Of a DNA stretch of 64,000 bases, positions 43,843 to 53,853 are shown piece after piece. Under the pieces are notes generated by a model. It was not told where the DNA came from. It saw only the letters and a list, made by a program, of their open reading frames with translations, and ran no database searches. Each line of letters starts with the position of its first letter. The stretch's first letter is position 1. The position numbers were made by a program, and so were the translations under genes. This stretch comes from Rubrivivax sp. Its GTDB lineage: Bacteria > Pseudomonadota > Gammaproteobacteria > Burkholderiales > Burkholderiaceae_C. The DNA is taken from positions 1 to 64,000 of the forward strand of contig JADCGP010000008.1 of assembly GCA_020248915.1 (NCBI GenBank), read 5' to 3'.

Positions 43843-45672
43843 ATGCGCGCGACGATCGATTTCCTGCTGCACGACTGGCTGCGTGTCGGCGAGCTGACCG
43901 CCCGCCCGCGCTTTGCCGAGCACTCCGCCGAGACCTTCGCCCAGGTGCTCGACACCTGCGAGCGCATCGCGCGCGAGAAGTACGCGCCCTTCAACCGCCT
44001 GGTCGATACCGAGGAGCCGCGCGTCGTGGCGGGCCCGGACGGCGAGCAGGTGGTCCTGCCCCGGGCCACGCACGAGGCCTGGGAAGCCTATGCCGCGAGC
44101 GGCATGCTCGCGGCGGCGCAGGACCACGAGCTGGGCGGCATGCAGCTGCCCTACACCGTGGAGTCGGCCGCCAACGCGTTCTTCGCCAAGGCGTCGGTGA
44201 GCATCGGTGCCGGCATGCTGACCACCGGCAACGCCAACCTGCTGATGGCGCACGGCACCGCGGCGCAGAAGGCCGTGTTCGCGGCCAACGAGTTCAGCGG
44301 GCGCTGGAGCGGCACGATGTGCCTGTCGGAGCCGCAGGCTGGCTCGTCGCTGTCGGACGTGGCCACGCGCGCGGTGCCCGACGGCGACGAGTTCGAGGCC
44401 GATCCGCTGGGCCCGCGTTTCCGGCTGCGCGGCAACAAGATGTGGATCTCGGCCGGCGAGCACGAGCTGACCGAGAACATCATCCACCTCGTGCTCGCCA
44501 AGATCCCCGGGCCCGACGGCCGGACCGTGCCAGGCACCCGGGGCATCTCGCTGTTCATCGTGCCGAAGAAGCTGGTCGATGCCGAGGGGCGCCTGACCGG
44601 CGAGCGCAACGACGTCGCGCTGGCCGGCCTGAACCACAAGTGCGGCTGGCGCGGCACGACCAACACGCTGCTGAACTTCGGCGAGGGCCGGTTCCGGCCG
44701 CGCGGCGCGCCCGGAGCCATCGGCTACCTCGTCGGCCGGCCTGGCGAAGGGCTGCGCTGCATGTTCCACATGATGAACGAGGCGCGCATCGGGGTGGGCA
44801 TGGCGGCCGCGATGCTCGGCATGGCCGGCTTCGAGGCGAGTCTCGAGTACGCGCGCCAGCGGCCGCAGGGCCGGCCGGTGGGCCCGGCCGGCAAGGATCC
44901 GGCCCAGCCGCAGATCCCGATCGCAGAGCACGCCGATGTCAAGCGCATGCTGCTGGCGCAGAAGGCCTACGCCGAGGGCGCGCTGGCGCTCGAGCTGTAC
45001 TGCGCGCGGCTGGTCGACGAGCAGCACACCGGCGCGCCGGACGCGTCGGGCGAGGCGGCGCTGCTGCTCGAGGTGCTGACCCCGATCGCCAAGAGCTGGC
45101 CCAGCGAGTGGTGCCTCGAGGGCAATTCACTGGCGATCCAGGTCCACGGCGGCTACGGCTACACGCGCGACTTCCCGGTGGAGCAGTACTGGCGCGACCA
45201 GCGCCTGAACATGATCCACGAGGGCACGCACGGGATCCAGGCACTGGACCTGCTCGGCCGCAAGGTGGTGATGGACGGCGGCGCCGGCCTGAAGCTGCTG
45301 GCCGCCCGGGTGAGCGCGACCATCGAGCGTGCCGGCCAGGTGGCCGGCCTCGCAGAGCCCGCCAACCAGCTCGCCGGCGCGCTGCAGCGGCTGGGCGCGG
45401 CCACTAAGTCGGCCTGGGCCACCGGCGTGCCGGAGGAGGCGCTGGCCAACGCGACGCCTTACATGCAGGCCTTCGGCCATGTCGTGCTGGCCTGGATCTG
45501 GCTCGACGTGATGCTGGCCGTCCGGGCCCGTCCCGGCCATCCACTCGCACCCGGCAAGGATGCGGCTATGCGCTACTTCTTCGCTTACGAACTGCCCAGG
45601 ATCGACGCCTGGCTCGGCGTCGTCGCGCGTCGCGAGGCGCTGGTGCGCGAACTCGACCCGGCCTCGCTGTGA
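43843..45672 (+). CDS. Acyl-CoA dehydrogenase, FadE-like
   Basis: 609 aa, in the range of the long FadE-type proteins with C-terminal extension. FAD/substrate motifs are MCLSEPQAGSS and NKMWISAGEH, the catalytic Glu segment is YWRDQRLNMIHEGTHGIQALDLLGRK, and the last about 120 residues form the extra helical domain. The ATG at 43843 begins the typical N-terminus; the frame continues upstream without meaning. It introduces the double bond in the first step of beta-oxidation. Confidence 0.92.
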   Translation: MRATIDFLLHDWLRVGELTARPRFAEHSAETFAQVLDTCERIAREKYAPFNRLVDTEEPRVVAGPDGEQVVLPRATHEAWEAYAASGMLAAAQDHELGGMQLPYTVESAANAFFAKASVSIGAGMLTTGNANLLMAHGTAAQKAVFAANEFSGRWSGTMCLSEPQAGSSLSDVATRAVPDGDEFEADPLGPRFRLRGNKMWISAGEHELTENIIHLVLAKIPGPDGRTVPGTRGISLFIVPKKLVDAEGRLTGERNDVALAGLNHKCGWRGTTNTLLNFGEGRFRPRGAPGAIGYLVGRPGEGLRCMFHMMNEARIGVGMAAAMLGMAGFEASLEYARQRPQGRPVGPAGKDPAQPQIPIAEHADVKRMLLAQKAYAEGALALELYCARLVDEQHTGAPDASGEAALLLEVLTPIAKSWPSEWCLEGNSLAIQVHGGYGYTRDFPVEQYWRDQRLNMIHEGTHGIQALDLLGRKVVMDGGAGLKLLAARVSATIERAGQVAGLAEPANQLAGALQRLGAATKSAWATGVPEEALANATPYMQAFGHVVLAWIWLDVMLAVRARPGHPLAPGKDAAMRYFFAYELPRIDAWLGVVARREALVRELDPASL

Positions 45673-45703
45673 GCCGGCCGCCTCCCCTCCGAAGCACATC
45701 GAA

Positions 45704-45889
45704 ATGACCAACTCGAACCTCGACAAGCTCACCTGGGTGCTGATCTACGTCGGACTGCTGCTGCTGTGCCTGTCGATCTTCGTGCTGCGCGGGGACGCTT
45801 CGCTCGGCTGGACGCTGGTGGGTGCGGGCGGCGCGATGGCGGCAGCCGGCGTGCTGTGCGCGTGGCTGCGTTCCCGGCGCGGGCCCTGA
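45704..45889 (+). CDS. Small two-helix membrane protein
   Basis: 61 aa with two hydrophobic helices (about 11-27 and 36-54, LTWVLIYVGLLLLCLSIFVL and a Gly/Ala-rich helix) and a basic end. ATG at 45704, 31 bp after the acyl-CoA dehydrogenase gene and 45 bp before the SDR gene. I do not recognise a family. A short inner-membrane protein cotranscribed with the lipid-degradation genes. Confidence 0.65.
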   Translation: MTNSNLDKLTWVLIYVGLLLLCLSIFVLRGDASLGWTLVGAGGAMAAAGVLCAWLRSRRGP

Positions 45890-45934
45890 GCGCGCCGAGC
45901 CCTCCCCGATCCAATCATCACCAAGGAGAGCCCG

Positions 45935-46726
45935 ATGGGCACGCCAATTCAGCGACTGTTCGATCTCACGGGCAAGAACGCCCTCGTCACCGGCGGCTCG
46001 CGCGGCCTCGGTCTCCAGATCGCCGAGGCCCTGGGAGAGGCCGGCGCGAAGATCATGCTCACGTCGCGCAAGGCGTCCGACCTCGAGGAGGCGGCGGCGC
46101 ACCTGCAGCAGCGCGGCATCGACGCGCGCTGGGTCGCCGCCGACGCGTCCGACCCGGCCCAGGTGCAGAAGGTGGTGGACGAGACGATGCAGCGCCTGGG
46201 CCGCATCGACATCCTCGTCAACAACGCCGGCGCCACCTGGGGCGCGCCGGCGGAGGACCACCCTCTCGAGGCCTGGGACAAGGTCATGAACCTCAACGTC
46301 CGCAGCATCTTCCTGTTCTCGCAGGCCGTGGCCCGCGCGAGCATGATTCCCCATGGCGGCGGCCGCATCATCAACGTGGCCAGCATCGCGGGGCTGGCCG
46401 GCAGCACCGACGTCAAGTTCATCGCCTACGGCACCAGCAAGGGCGCGGTCGTCAACTTCACGCGCACGCTGGCGGCCGAGTGGGGCCCGAAGGGCATCAC
46501 GGTCAACGCGCTCGCGCCCGGCTTCTTCCCGAGCAAGATGACCAAGGGCATCCTGGCCACCTTCGGCGCCGAGAACCTGGCGAAGGCCGCGCCGCTCAGG
46601 CGCATCGGCGACGACGACGACCTCAAGGGCGCGGCGCTGCTGTTCGCCAGCGCCGCCGGCAAGCACATCACCGGCCAGATCCTGGCGGTGGACGGGGGCG
46701 TGAGCTGCGCCCACAGCGGCGGTTGA
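45935..46726 (+). CDS. SDR oxidoreductase
   Basis: 263 aa classical short-chain dehydrogenase: TGGSRGLGLQ, NNAGATWG, NVASIAG and YGTSKG with intact Ser-Tyr-Lys. C-terminal GKHITGQILAVDGG. A good ribosome site (AAGGAGAG) precedes the ATG. In this island it may reduce or oxidise 3-keto/3-hydroxy acyl substrates. Confidence 0.88.
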   Translation: MGTPIQRLFDLTGKNALVTGGSRGLGLQIAEALGEAGAKIMLTSRKASDLEEAAAHLQQRGIDARWVAADASDPAQVQKVVDETMQRLGRIDILVNNAGATWGAPAEDHPLEAWDKVMNLNVRSIFLFSQAVARASMIPHGGGRIINVASIAGLAGSTDVKFIAYGTSKGAVVNFTRTLAAEWGPKGITVNALAPGFFPSKMTKGILATFGAENLAKAAPLRRIGDDDDLKGAALLFASAAGKHITGQILAVDGGVSCAHSGG

Positions 46727-46743
46727 GCCCCGCTGCCGACGCG

Positions 46744-47220
46744 ATGACCGGGCGCCTCGAGTTCCCCATCCGCATCCCCTTCGTGGAGCGGCTCGGGCTC
46801 GAGCTGTGGCGCTTCGGCGGCGGCGAGGCCGAACTCCGCGTCGACCTGGCCGAGGCGCACCTGAACAGCTGGGCGGTGGCGCACGGTGGCGTGCTGATGA
46901 CGTTGCTCGACGTGGCGATGGCGCATGCGGCGCGCTCGCCCGACATCGGCACCGAGGGCGGCGGGCCCGGCGTGGCCACCATCGAGATGAAGACGAGCTT
47001 CGTGCGCCCGGCCGAAGGCGTGCTTCGCTGCGAGGCCCGTCTGCTGCACCGCACGACCACGCTCGCCTTCTGCGAGGGCAGCGTGCTCGACGAGGCCGGC
47101 CACCTGTGCGCACACGGCACCGGCACCTTCAAGTACCTGCGCGCGCTGCCCACCCGCGGCCGCCACGCCAAGCCGCTGCAGCGGCGCGGCCCCCCCGAAC
47201 CCCCGGAGACCCCCCGATGA
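46744..47220 (+). CDS. PaaI-type hotdog thioesterase
   Basis: 158 aa hotdog protein with the motif NSWAVAHGGVLMTLLDVAMAHAA and IEMKTSFVRPAEGVLRCEARLLHRTTTLAFCEGSV. A proline- and arginine-rich tail follows. Overlaps the next gene as ATGA. Acyl-CoA thioesterase role inferred; second such gene in the island. Confidence 0.87.
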   Translation: MTGRLEFPIRIPFVERLGLELWRFGGGEAELRVDLAEAHLNSWAVAHGGVLMTLLDVAMAHAARSPDIGTEGGGPGVATIEMKTSFVRPAEGVLRCEARLLHRTTTLAFCEGSVLDEAGHLCAHGTGTFKYLRALPTRGRHAKPLQRRGPPEPPETPR

Positions 47221-48239
47221 GATACCAGCGCATCGTGCTCGCCTCGCGACCCGCCGCCGAGGCCACCGTCGACAACTTCCACCTCGAGACGGCCGACACG
47301 GCGCCGCTCGCCGATGGCCAGGTGCTCGTGCGGCACCACTGGCTGAGCCTCGACCCCTACATGCGCATGCGCATGAACGACGCCAAGAGCTATGCCGCGC
47401 CGGTGGCGATCGGCGCGACGATGGTCGGCGGCACCGCCGGTGTCGTGGCCGAGTCGCGGCACCCCGGCTTCGCCGTCGGCGACGCGGTCGTCGGCATGGG
47501 CGGCTGGGCCGAGGCCTCGGTGGTGGACGCGACGCAGAAGGGCGCGCTGCGCAAGGTCGAGGCCGGCGACGGGCCCGGCCGCGTGCCGCTGGCGGCCTAC
47601 CTTGGCGCGGTCGGCATGCCGGGCGTCACCGCGTGGGTCGGCCTGTCGATGATCATCGAGCCCAAGGCCGGCGAGACACTGGTGGTCGATGCCGCCAGCG
47701 GCGCGGTCGGCGGCGTCGTCGGCCAGCTGGCCAAGGCGCGCGGCTGTCGCGTCGTCGGCATCGCGGGCGGCGCCGACAAGTGTGCCTACGTGAAGGACGA
47801 GCTCGGCTTCGACGCCTGCATCGACTACCGCGGAAAGGATTTCGCCGCGCTGGCCGCCGCGCTCGACGCCGCGGCCCCTGGCGGCGTCGACGGCCTGTTC
47901 GAGAACGTCGGCGGCCTGATCCTGGACGTGGTGCTCTCGCGGATGAATGCCTTCGGCCGCATCGCGCTGTGCGGCATGATCGCCGGGTACGACGGCCAGC
48001 CGATGCCGCTCGCCCACCCGCGGCTGCTGCTGACGCAGCGCCTGAAGCTGCAGGGCTTCATCGTCAGCGAACACATGCACCTGTGGCCGGCGGCGCTGAA
48101 GGAGCTGGGCGAGGGCGTGGCGGCGGGCCGGATCCGCTACCGCGAGACCGTCGCGCCCGGCCTCGCGGCGGCGCCCGAGGCCTTCCTGGGCCTGCTGAAG
48201 GGGCGCAACTTCGGCAAGCAACTCGTCAGGCTGGCCTGA
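47217..48239 (+). CDS. NADP-dependent oxidoreductase (medium-chain, zinc-free)
   Basis: 340 aa of the leukotriene B4 dehydrogenase/CurA-like branch. Early signature LVRHHWLSLDPYMRMRMND, GMPGVTAWVGL, NADP loop VDAASGAVGGVVGQLAKARG and FENVGG. No zinc ligands. Likely reduces an enone or enoyl derivative. ATGA overlap with the upstream thioesterase gene. Confidence 0.9.
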   Translation: MRYQRIVLASRPAAEATVDNFHLETADTAPLADGQVLVRHHWLSLDPYMRMRMNDAKSYAAPVAIGATMVGGTAGVVAESRHPGFAVGDAVVGMGGWAEASVVDATQKGALRKVEAGDGPGRVPLAAYLGAVGMPGVTAWVGLSMIIEPKAGETLVVDAASGAVGGVVGQLAKARGCRVVGIAGGADKCAYVKDELGFDACIDYRGKDFAALAAALDAAAPGGVDGLFENVGGLILDVVLSRMNAFGRIALCGMIAGYDGQPMPLAHPRLLLTQRLKLQGFIVSEHMHLWPAALKELGEGVAAGRIRYRETVAPGLAAAPEAFLGLLKGRNFGKQLVRLA

Positions 48240-48267
48240 GGCAGGGCGGGGTAGCGGCGGCCACGCC

Positions 48268-48711
48268 ATGCACTGGACCTGGTCCCGCTTCGCCGAGCTG
48301 GGTGTCGACGCCCTGTACGACGCGCTGGCGCTGCGCTGCCGCGTCTTCATCCTCGAGCAGGGGCCTTACCTCGACCCGGACGGCCTCGACCGAGCCAGCG
48401 CGCACCTGCTGGGCCGCGACGACGCCGGCTCGCTCGCCGCCTGCCTGCGCGTGGTCGACCCGGGCGTGAAGTACGCCGAGCCGTCGATCGGCCGCGTCGT
48501 GGTCGCGCCCGAACTGCGCGGCCGCGGGCTGGGCCGGGCGCTGGTCGGCGAGGGGGTGGCGCGCTGCGTCGCGGCCTGGCCCGGGCGGGGCATCCGGATC
48601 AGTGCGCAGGCTCACCTCGAGCGCTTCTACGAGGGCTTCGGATTCCGCCGCGCCGGCCCCAACTACGGCGAGGACGGCATACCGCACGTCGAGATGGCGA
48701 GGGCACCATGA
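48268..48711 (+). CDS. GNAT acetyltransferase, ElaA-like
   Basis: 147 aa. ElaA-type start (WTWSRFAELGVDALYDALALRCRVFILEQ) and acetyl-CoA loop RVVVAPELRGRGLGRAL, then AQAHLERFYEGFGFR. Overlaps the AidB-like gene by 4 bp. Substrate unknown. Confidence 0.86.
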   Translation: MHWTWSRFAELGVDALYDALALRCRVFILEQGPYLDPDGLDRASAHLLGRDDAGSLAACLRVVDPGVKYAEPSIGRVVVAPELRGRGLGRALVGEGVARCVAAWPGRGIRISAQAHLERFYEGFGFRRAGPNYGEDGIPHVEMARAP

Positions 48712-50390
48712 CAGCCACGCACGAGGTGTTCAACCAGGGCGCGCCCTTCGAGGACGTCAACCTGTTCCGCATCAACCGGCCGCTGCGCGACGCGCTGCGC
48801 GCCTGGGCGCCCGGGCTCGACACCCGGCGGCTCGACGCGCTGGGCGCCGAGATGGGAAGCGCCGCGATGCTGCGCCACGCGCGGCTGGCCAACGCGCACC
48901 CGCCGGTGCTGCACTCGCACGACCGCTTCGGGCGCCGGATCGACCAGGTCGAGTTCCACCCTGGCTACCACGCCCTGATGGAGGCGGCGTTGCGGCACGG
49001 CCTGCACGGCACGCCCTGGGAACAGGGGCCCCTGGGCCACGTCGAGCGCGCGGCGGGCTTCATGCTGTTCACCGAGGCCGAACCGTCGGTGCTGTGCCCG
49101 GTGTCGATGACCTACGCGGTGGCGCCCGCGCTGCGCACCAACCCGGCACTCCAGGCGTCGTGGGGCCCGCTCCTCGCGTCGCGGCGCTACGACGAGCGTT
49201 TCGTCGCCTTCGACCGCAAGGGCGCGGTGACGATGGGCATGGGCATGACCGAGAAGCAGGGTGGCTCGGACGTCCGCGCCAACACGACCCGCGCCGTGTT
49301 CGACGCCGACGACGCCTGGGGACGCCGCTTCGCGATCACCGGCCACAAGTGGTTCCTCTCGGCGCCGATGTGCGACGCCTTCCTGGTGCTGGCCCGCACC
49401 TCGGAAGGCCTGTCGTGCTTCCTCGTGCCGCGCATCCTGCCCGACGGCAGCGTCAACGCCATCGCGATCCAGCGCCTGAAGCACAAGCTGGGCAACCACG
49501 CCAACGCGAGCAGCGAGGTCGAGTTCGACGGCGCGGCCGGCTGGCTGGTGGGCGGAGAGGGCCGCGGTGTGCCGCAGATCCTGGCGATGGGTGCGCTGAC
49601 GCGGCTGGACTGCGCGCTCGGCACGGCCGGGCTGATGCGGCACGCGCTGTCGCTGGCGCTGCATCACGCCGAGCGCCGGCACGCGTTCGGCAAGCCGCTG
49701 GTCGCGCAGCCGCTGATGAAGAACGTGCTGGCCGACCTCGCGCTCGAGAGCGAGGCCGCCACGGCGCTGGCGCTGCGGCTGGCGGTGGCAGTGGACCGCA
49801 CCGAGCACGTCGCCCCGCGGCCAGCGGCCGGACTCCACGGGGCGGATGCTCACGAAGCCGTGATGCGTCGTGTGCTGACGCCGGTGGCCAAGTTCTGGGT
49901 CTGCAAGCGCGGCAGCCACTTCGCCCAGGAGGCGATGGAGTGCCTGGGCGGCAACGGCTACGTCGAGGACGGCGGCGCGGGCGCGATGGCGCGGATCTAC
50001 CGCGAGATGCCGCTCAACAGCATCTGGGAAGGGGCGGGCAACATCATGGCGCTCGACCTGCTGCGGGCGCTGCGCGGCGCAGACGTCGCCGCCGCGCTCG
50101 AGCACGAGCTCGCGCCGGCGCGCGGCGCCCACCCGGCGCTGGACACCGCGATCGCCCGCGTGCTGCACGGCGCCGGCGGTGGCGTGGCCGAGGCGCAGGC
50201 GCGGTCGCTCGCGCGCGACGTCGCGCTGGCGCTGCAGGCCGCGCTGCTGCAGCGCCAGGCCCCGGCGGCGGTGTTCGACGCGTTCTGCGCCTCGCGTCTG
50301 CAGGGCGCCGCCGACGTCTTCGGCCTGCTCGACGAGGGCGCCGACCTCGACGTCATCGTCGAGCGCGCGCGGCCGCTGGAGACTGTCTGA
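48708..50390 (+). CDS. aidB: AidB-like acyl-CoA dehydrogenase
   Basis: 560 aa (E. coli AidB has 541). AidB-type N-terminus (VFNQGAPFEDVNLFRINRPLRDAL), GMGMTEKQGGSDVRANTT as the flavin loop, GHKWFLSAPMCDAFLVLART and RIYREMPLNSIWEGAGNIMALDLLRAL with the catalytic-Glu region. The family includes a DNA-binding flavoprotein of the alkylation response, but the lipid-gene context here suggests an ordinary dehydrogenase role is equally possible. Confidence 0.87.
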   Translation: MTATHEVFNQGAPFEDVNLFRINRPLRDALRAWAPGLDTRRLDALGAEMGSAAMLRHARLANAHPPVLHSHDRFGRRIDQVEFHPGYHALMEAALRHGLHGTPWEQGPLGHVERAAGFMLFTEAEPSVLCPVSMTYAVAPALRTNPALQASWGPLLASRRYDERFVAFDRKGAVTMGMGMTEKQGGSDVRANTTRAVFDADDAWGRRFAITGHKWFLSAPMCDAFLVLARTSEGLSCFLVPRILPDGSVNAIAIQRLKHKLGNHANASSEVEFDGAAGWLVGGEGRGVPQILAMGALTRLDCALGTAGLMRHALSLALHHAERRHAFGKPLVAQPLMKNVLADLALESEAATALALRLAVAVDRTEHVAPRPAAGLHGADAHEAVMRRVLTPVAKFWVCKRGSHFAQEAMECLGGNGYVEDGGAGAMARIYREMPLNSIWEGAGNIMALDLLRALRGADVAAALEHELAPARGAHPALDTAIARVLHGAGGGVAEAQARSLARDVALALQAALLQRQAPAAVFDAFCASRLQGAADVFGLLDEGADLDVIVERARPLETV

Positions 50391-50454
50391 GGCCCGCCGG
50401 CCGCGTCGGCCCGGCGCGTGCGACCGTCACGAACCGACTTCAAGGAGAGACCCG

Positions 50455-51360
50455 ATGAGCAATTGGAAGGGCCGCACGGCGGTCGTCACCGGGGCCGCCT
50501 CGGGCTTCGGCCTCGAGGCGTGCCGGATCGCGGCGCGCGCCGGCATGCGGATCGCGATGGCCGACGTGCAGGCCGACGCGCTCGAGGCGGCCACGAGCGA
50601 GATCGCCGGACTCGGCGCCGAGGTGCTGCCGATGCGCGTGGACGTGTCGAAGGCCGGCGAGGTCGACGCGCTCGCCGCGGCCACCCTGGCGCGGCTGGGC
50701 ACGCCGCACTTCGTGTTCAATAACGCAGGCGTCGGCGCGGGCGGCCTGGTGTGGGAGAACTCGCTGCGCGACTGGGAGTGGGTGCTGGGAGTCAACCTGA
50801 TGGGCGTGGTGCACGGGGTGCGCGCCTTCGTCCCGGCGATGCTCGAGGCCGAGCGGCGCGACCCGTCCTACCGCGGCCACGTCGTCAACACCGCCAGCAT
50901 GGCCGGGCTGCTGAACCCGCCCAACATGGGCGTATACAACGTCACCAAGCACGCGGTGGTGTCGCTGTCGGAGACGCTGTACCAGGACCTCGCGCTGGTG
51001 TCCGAGCGCGTCCGTGCCCACGTGCTGTGCCCGTTCTTCGTGCCCACGGGCATCCACCGCAGCGAGCGCAACCGTCCCGCCGCGCTGGCCGAGGACAAGC
51101 CCACGCGCAGCCAGCTGATCGGCCAGGCGATGAGCGAGAAGGCCGTCACCAGCGGCAAGGTCACCGCGGCCCAGGTGGCGCAGCTCGTGTTCGATGCGAT
51201 GGAGGCCGACCGTTTCTACGTCTACAGCCACCCGAAGGCCCTGGCGTCCGTGCAGACGAGGCTCGAGGACATCGTGCTCGCGCGCAACCCGACCGATCCC
51301 TTCAAGGACCGGCCGGAGGTGGGTGCCGACTTGAAGAGGGCGCTGCGCGCGGCGGGCTGA
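50455..51360 (+). CDS. SDR oxidoreductase
   Basis: 301 aa short-chain dehydrogenase: TGAASGFGLE, NNAGVGAGG, NTASMAGL and YNVTKH as intact YxxxK. A C-terminal extension (about 225-301) is typical of the 300-residue branch. A strong ribosome site (AAGGAGAG) lies upstream of the ATG at 50455. Last gene of the acyl-CoA island before tex. Confidence 0.87.
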   Translation: MSNWKGRTAVVTGAASGFGLEACRIAARAGMRIAMADVQADALEAATSEIAGLGAEVLPMRVDVSKAGEVDALAAATLARLGTPHFVFNNAGVGAGGLVWENSLRDWEWVLGVNLMGVVHGVRAFVPAMLEAERRDPSYRGHVVNTASMAGLLNPPNMGVYNVTKHAVVSLSETLYQDLALVSERVRAHVLCPFFVPTGIHRSERNRPAALAEDKPTRSQLIGQAMSEKAVTSGKVTAAQVAQLVFDAMEADRFYVYSHPKALASVQTRLEDIVLARNPTDPFKDRPEVGADLKRALRAAG

Positions 51361-51422
51361 GCCGCGGTCCGGGCCGCCCCGCCGCTACACTCCGCGGCCG
51401 TTTTCGCTCCCTGCATCACGCC

Positions 51423-53828
51423 TTGGCTTCCCCGGACCCGAAGATCGTCGACCTCATCGCCGCCGAGTTGGCGGCCCGTCCGGCGCAGGTGCGCGCCGCA
51501 GTGGACCTGCTCGACGGCGGCGCCACCGTGCCCTTCGTCGCGCGCTACCGCAAGGAGGCCACAGGCGGCCTCGACGACGTGCAGCTGCGCACGCTGGAGC
51601 TGCGCCTGGCCTACCTGCGCGAGCTGGAGGAGCGACGGGCCGCGGTGCTTGCCAGCATCGACGGCCAGGGCAGGCTGACGCCCGAGCTGCGCGCGGCGAT
51701 CGAGACCGTGCCGACCAAGCAGGAACTCGAGGACCTCTACCTGCCCTACAAGCCGAAGCGGCGCACCAAGGCCATGGTCGCGCGCGAGGCCGGCATCGGA
51801 CCGCTGGCCGATCGGCTGTTCGCCGACCCGATGCTCGAGCCGCTGGCCGAGGCCACCGCGTTCGCTGCCGCCCGAGACGGCGGCTGGACCGCACTGGCCG
51901 AGGCCGGCTTCGCCGACGCGCACGCGGTGCTCGACGGCGTGCGCGACATCCTCGCCGAGCGCTGGGCCGAGGACGCCGCGCTCGTGGGTGAGCTGCGCGA
52001 GTGGCTGTGGTCCGAGGGCCTGTTCCGGAGCCGGCTCGTCGAGGGCAAGGACGGCAACCACCCGGACGCGGCCAAGTTCCGCGACTACTTCGACTACGCC
52101 GAGCCGATCCGCAAGGTGCCGAGCCACCGCGCGCTGGCGGTGTTCCGCGGCCGCGGCCTCGAGTGGCTGGACGCGAAGCTGGCGACCGAGGACGAGGACG
52201 TCCCCGGGCCTGCTGCGGGCGCGTCGGCGAGGCCGGCGGCCTCCCTGGCCGAGGGCCGCATCGCGCGCCACCTCGGCTGGTCCCATGCCGGCCGGCCTGG
52301 CGACGCTCTGATCCGCAAGTGCGTGGGCTGGACCTGGAAGGTGAAGCTCTCGCTGAGCCTCGAGCGCGACCTGTTCGCTCGCCTGCGCGAGGCGGCCGAG
52401 GCCACCGCGATCAAGGTCTTCGCCGAGAACCTGCGCGACCTGTTGCTGGCCGCGCCGGCCGGCCGGCGCGTGGTGATGGGCCTCGACCCCGGCATCCGAA
52501 CCGGCGTGAAGGTGGCCGTGGTCAGCGACACCGGCAAGGTGCTCGACACGGCCACCGTGTTCCCGCACGAGCCGCGCAACGACTGGGACGGTGCGCTGCA
52601 CGCGCTGGGCCGCCTGGTCGCAGCGCACGGCGTGAGCCTGGTCGCCATCGGCAACGGCACCGCGAGCCGCGAGACCGACCGGCTGGCGGCCGACCTGCTG
52701 CAGCGCATCCGCGCGGCCGCACCCGGCCACGCGATCGACAAGATGGTGGTCAGCGAGGCGGGTGCGTCGGTCTACTCCGCCAGCGAGGTCGCGAGCCAGG
52801 AGCTGCCGGGGCTCGACGTCAGCCTGCGTGGCGCGGTCAGCATCGCGCGGCGGCTGCAGGACCCGCTGGCCGAGCTGGTGAAGATCGAGCCGAAGAGCAT
52901 CGGCGTGGGCCAGTACCAGCACGACGTCGATCAGGGCGCGCTGGCGCGCTCGCTCGACGCGGTGGTGGAGGACTGCGTCAACGCGGTCGGTGTCGACCTG
53001 AACACCGCCTCGGCACCTCTGCTGGCGCGCGTGTCGGGGCTCTCGGTCGGCGTGGCGGCCGGCATCGTGCGCTGGCGCGACGCCCACGGCGCTTTCCGCA
53101 GCCGCCGCCAGCTGCTCGAGGTGACGGGCCTGGGGCCGAAGACCTTCGAGCAGGCGGCGGGTTTCCTGCGCATCCGCGACGGCGACGACCCGCTGGACAT
53201 GACCGGCGTGCACCCGGAGACCTACCCGGTGGTGCAGAAGATGCTCGCCGCGGCGGGCCGGCCGATCCAGGAGCTGATGGGGCGCGCCGAGGTGCTGAAG
53301 ACGCTGCGGCCCGAGGCCTTCGCCGGCGAGCGTTTCGGCACCATCACCGTGAAGGACATCCTGGCCGAGCTCGCCAAGCCCGGGCGCGACCCGCGCCCCG
53401 GGTTCGTCGTGGCGCGGTTCAACGAGGGTGTCGAGGACATCACCGACCTGAGGCCCGGCATGGTGCTCGAGGGCACGGTCAGCAACGTGGCGCAGTTCGG
53501 CGCCTTCGTCGACCTGGGCGTGCACCAGGACGGCCTGGTGCACGTGAGCCGGATGAGCCGCAGGTTCGTCGCCGACGCGCGCGAGGTGGTGCGGGCAGGG
53601 CAGACGGTGAAGGTCAAGGTGCTCGAGGTGGATCTCGCCCGCAAGCGGATCGGCCTGACGATGCGGCTGGACGAGGACCCGCCGGCGCAGCAGGGCGGAG
53701 CGGCCGGCGGCGACAACCGCTACCGTCCTGCGGGGCGCGACGAGCGGACCCGGGGCGGGCGCGGCGAAGCTTCGGCGCAAGGCGCGATGGCGGCGGCCTT
53801 CTCCAGGCTGCGCACGCCGCAGCGCTGA
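51423..53828 (+). CDS. tex: Tex-family RNA-binding transcription accessory protein
   Basis: 801 aa. Tex N-terminal region ARPAQVRAAVDLLDGGATVPFVARYRKEATGGLDD, a YqgF-like nuclease fold (VVMGLDPGIRTGVKVAVV), helix-hairpin-helix motifs (RVSGLSVGVAAGIVRWRD; RRQLLEVTGLGPKTFEQAAG) and a C-terminal S1 domain (GMVLEGTVSNVAQFGAFVDLGVHQDGLVHVS). There is no in-frame ATG at the N-terminus; TTG at 51423 gives the family-like start. Tex is thought to act on stalled transcription complexes. Confidence 0.93.
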   Translation: MASPDPKIVDLIAAELAARPAQVRAAVDLLDGGATVPFVARYRKEATGGLDDVQLRTLELRLAYLRELEERRAAVLASIDGQGRLTPELRAAIETVPTKQELEDLYLPYKPKRRTKAMVAREAGIGPLADRLFADPMLEPLAEATAFAAARDGGWTALAEAGFADAHAVLDGVRDILAERWAEDAALVGELREWLWSEGLFRSRLVEGKDGNHPDAAKFRDYFDYAEPIRKVPSHRALAVFRGRGLEWLDAKLATEDEDVPGPAAGASARPAASLAEGRIARHLGWSHAGRPGDALIRKCVGWTWKVKLSLSLERDLFARLREAAEATAIKVFAENLRDLLLAAPAGRRVVMGLDPGIRTGVKVAVVSDTGKVLDTATVFPHEPRNDWDGALHALGRLVAAHGVSLVAIGNGTASRETDRLAADLLQRIRAAAPGHAIDKMVVSEAGASVYSASEVASQELPGLDVSLRGAVSIARRLQDPLAELVKIEPKSIGVGQYQHDVDQGALARSLDAVVEDCVNAVGVDLNTASAPLLARVSGLSVGVAAGIVRWRDAHGAFRSRRQLLEVTGLGPKTFEQAAGFLRIRDGDDPLDMTGVHPETYPVVQKMLAAAGRPIQELMGRAEVLKTLRPEAFAGERFGTITVKDILAELAKPGRDPRPGFVVARFNEGVEDITDLRPGMVLEGTVSNVAQFGAFVDLGVHQDGLVHVSRMSRRFVADAREVVRAGQTVKVKVLEVDLARKRIGLTMRLDEDPPAQQGGAAGGDNRYRPAGRDERTRGGRGEASAQGAMAAAFSRLRTPQR

Positions 53829-53853
53829 GAGCGGTCGGGTCGCGGAGCGCACG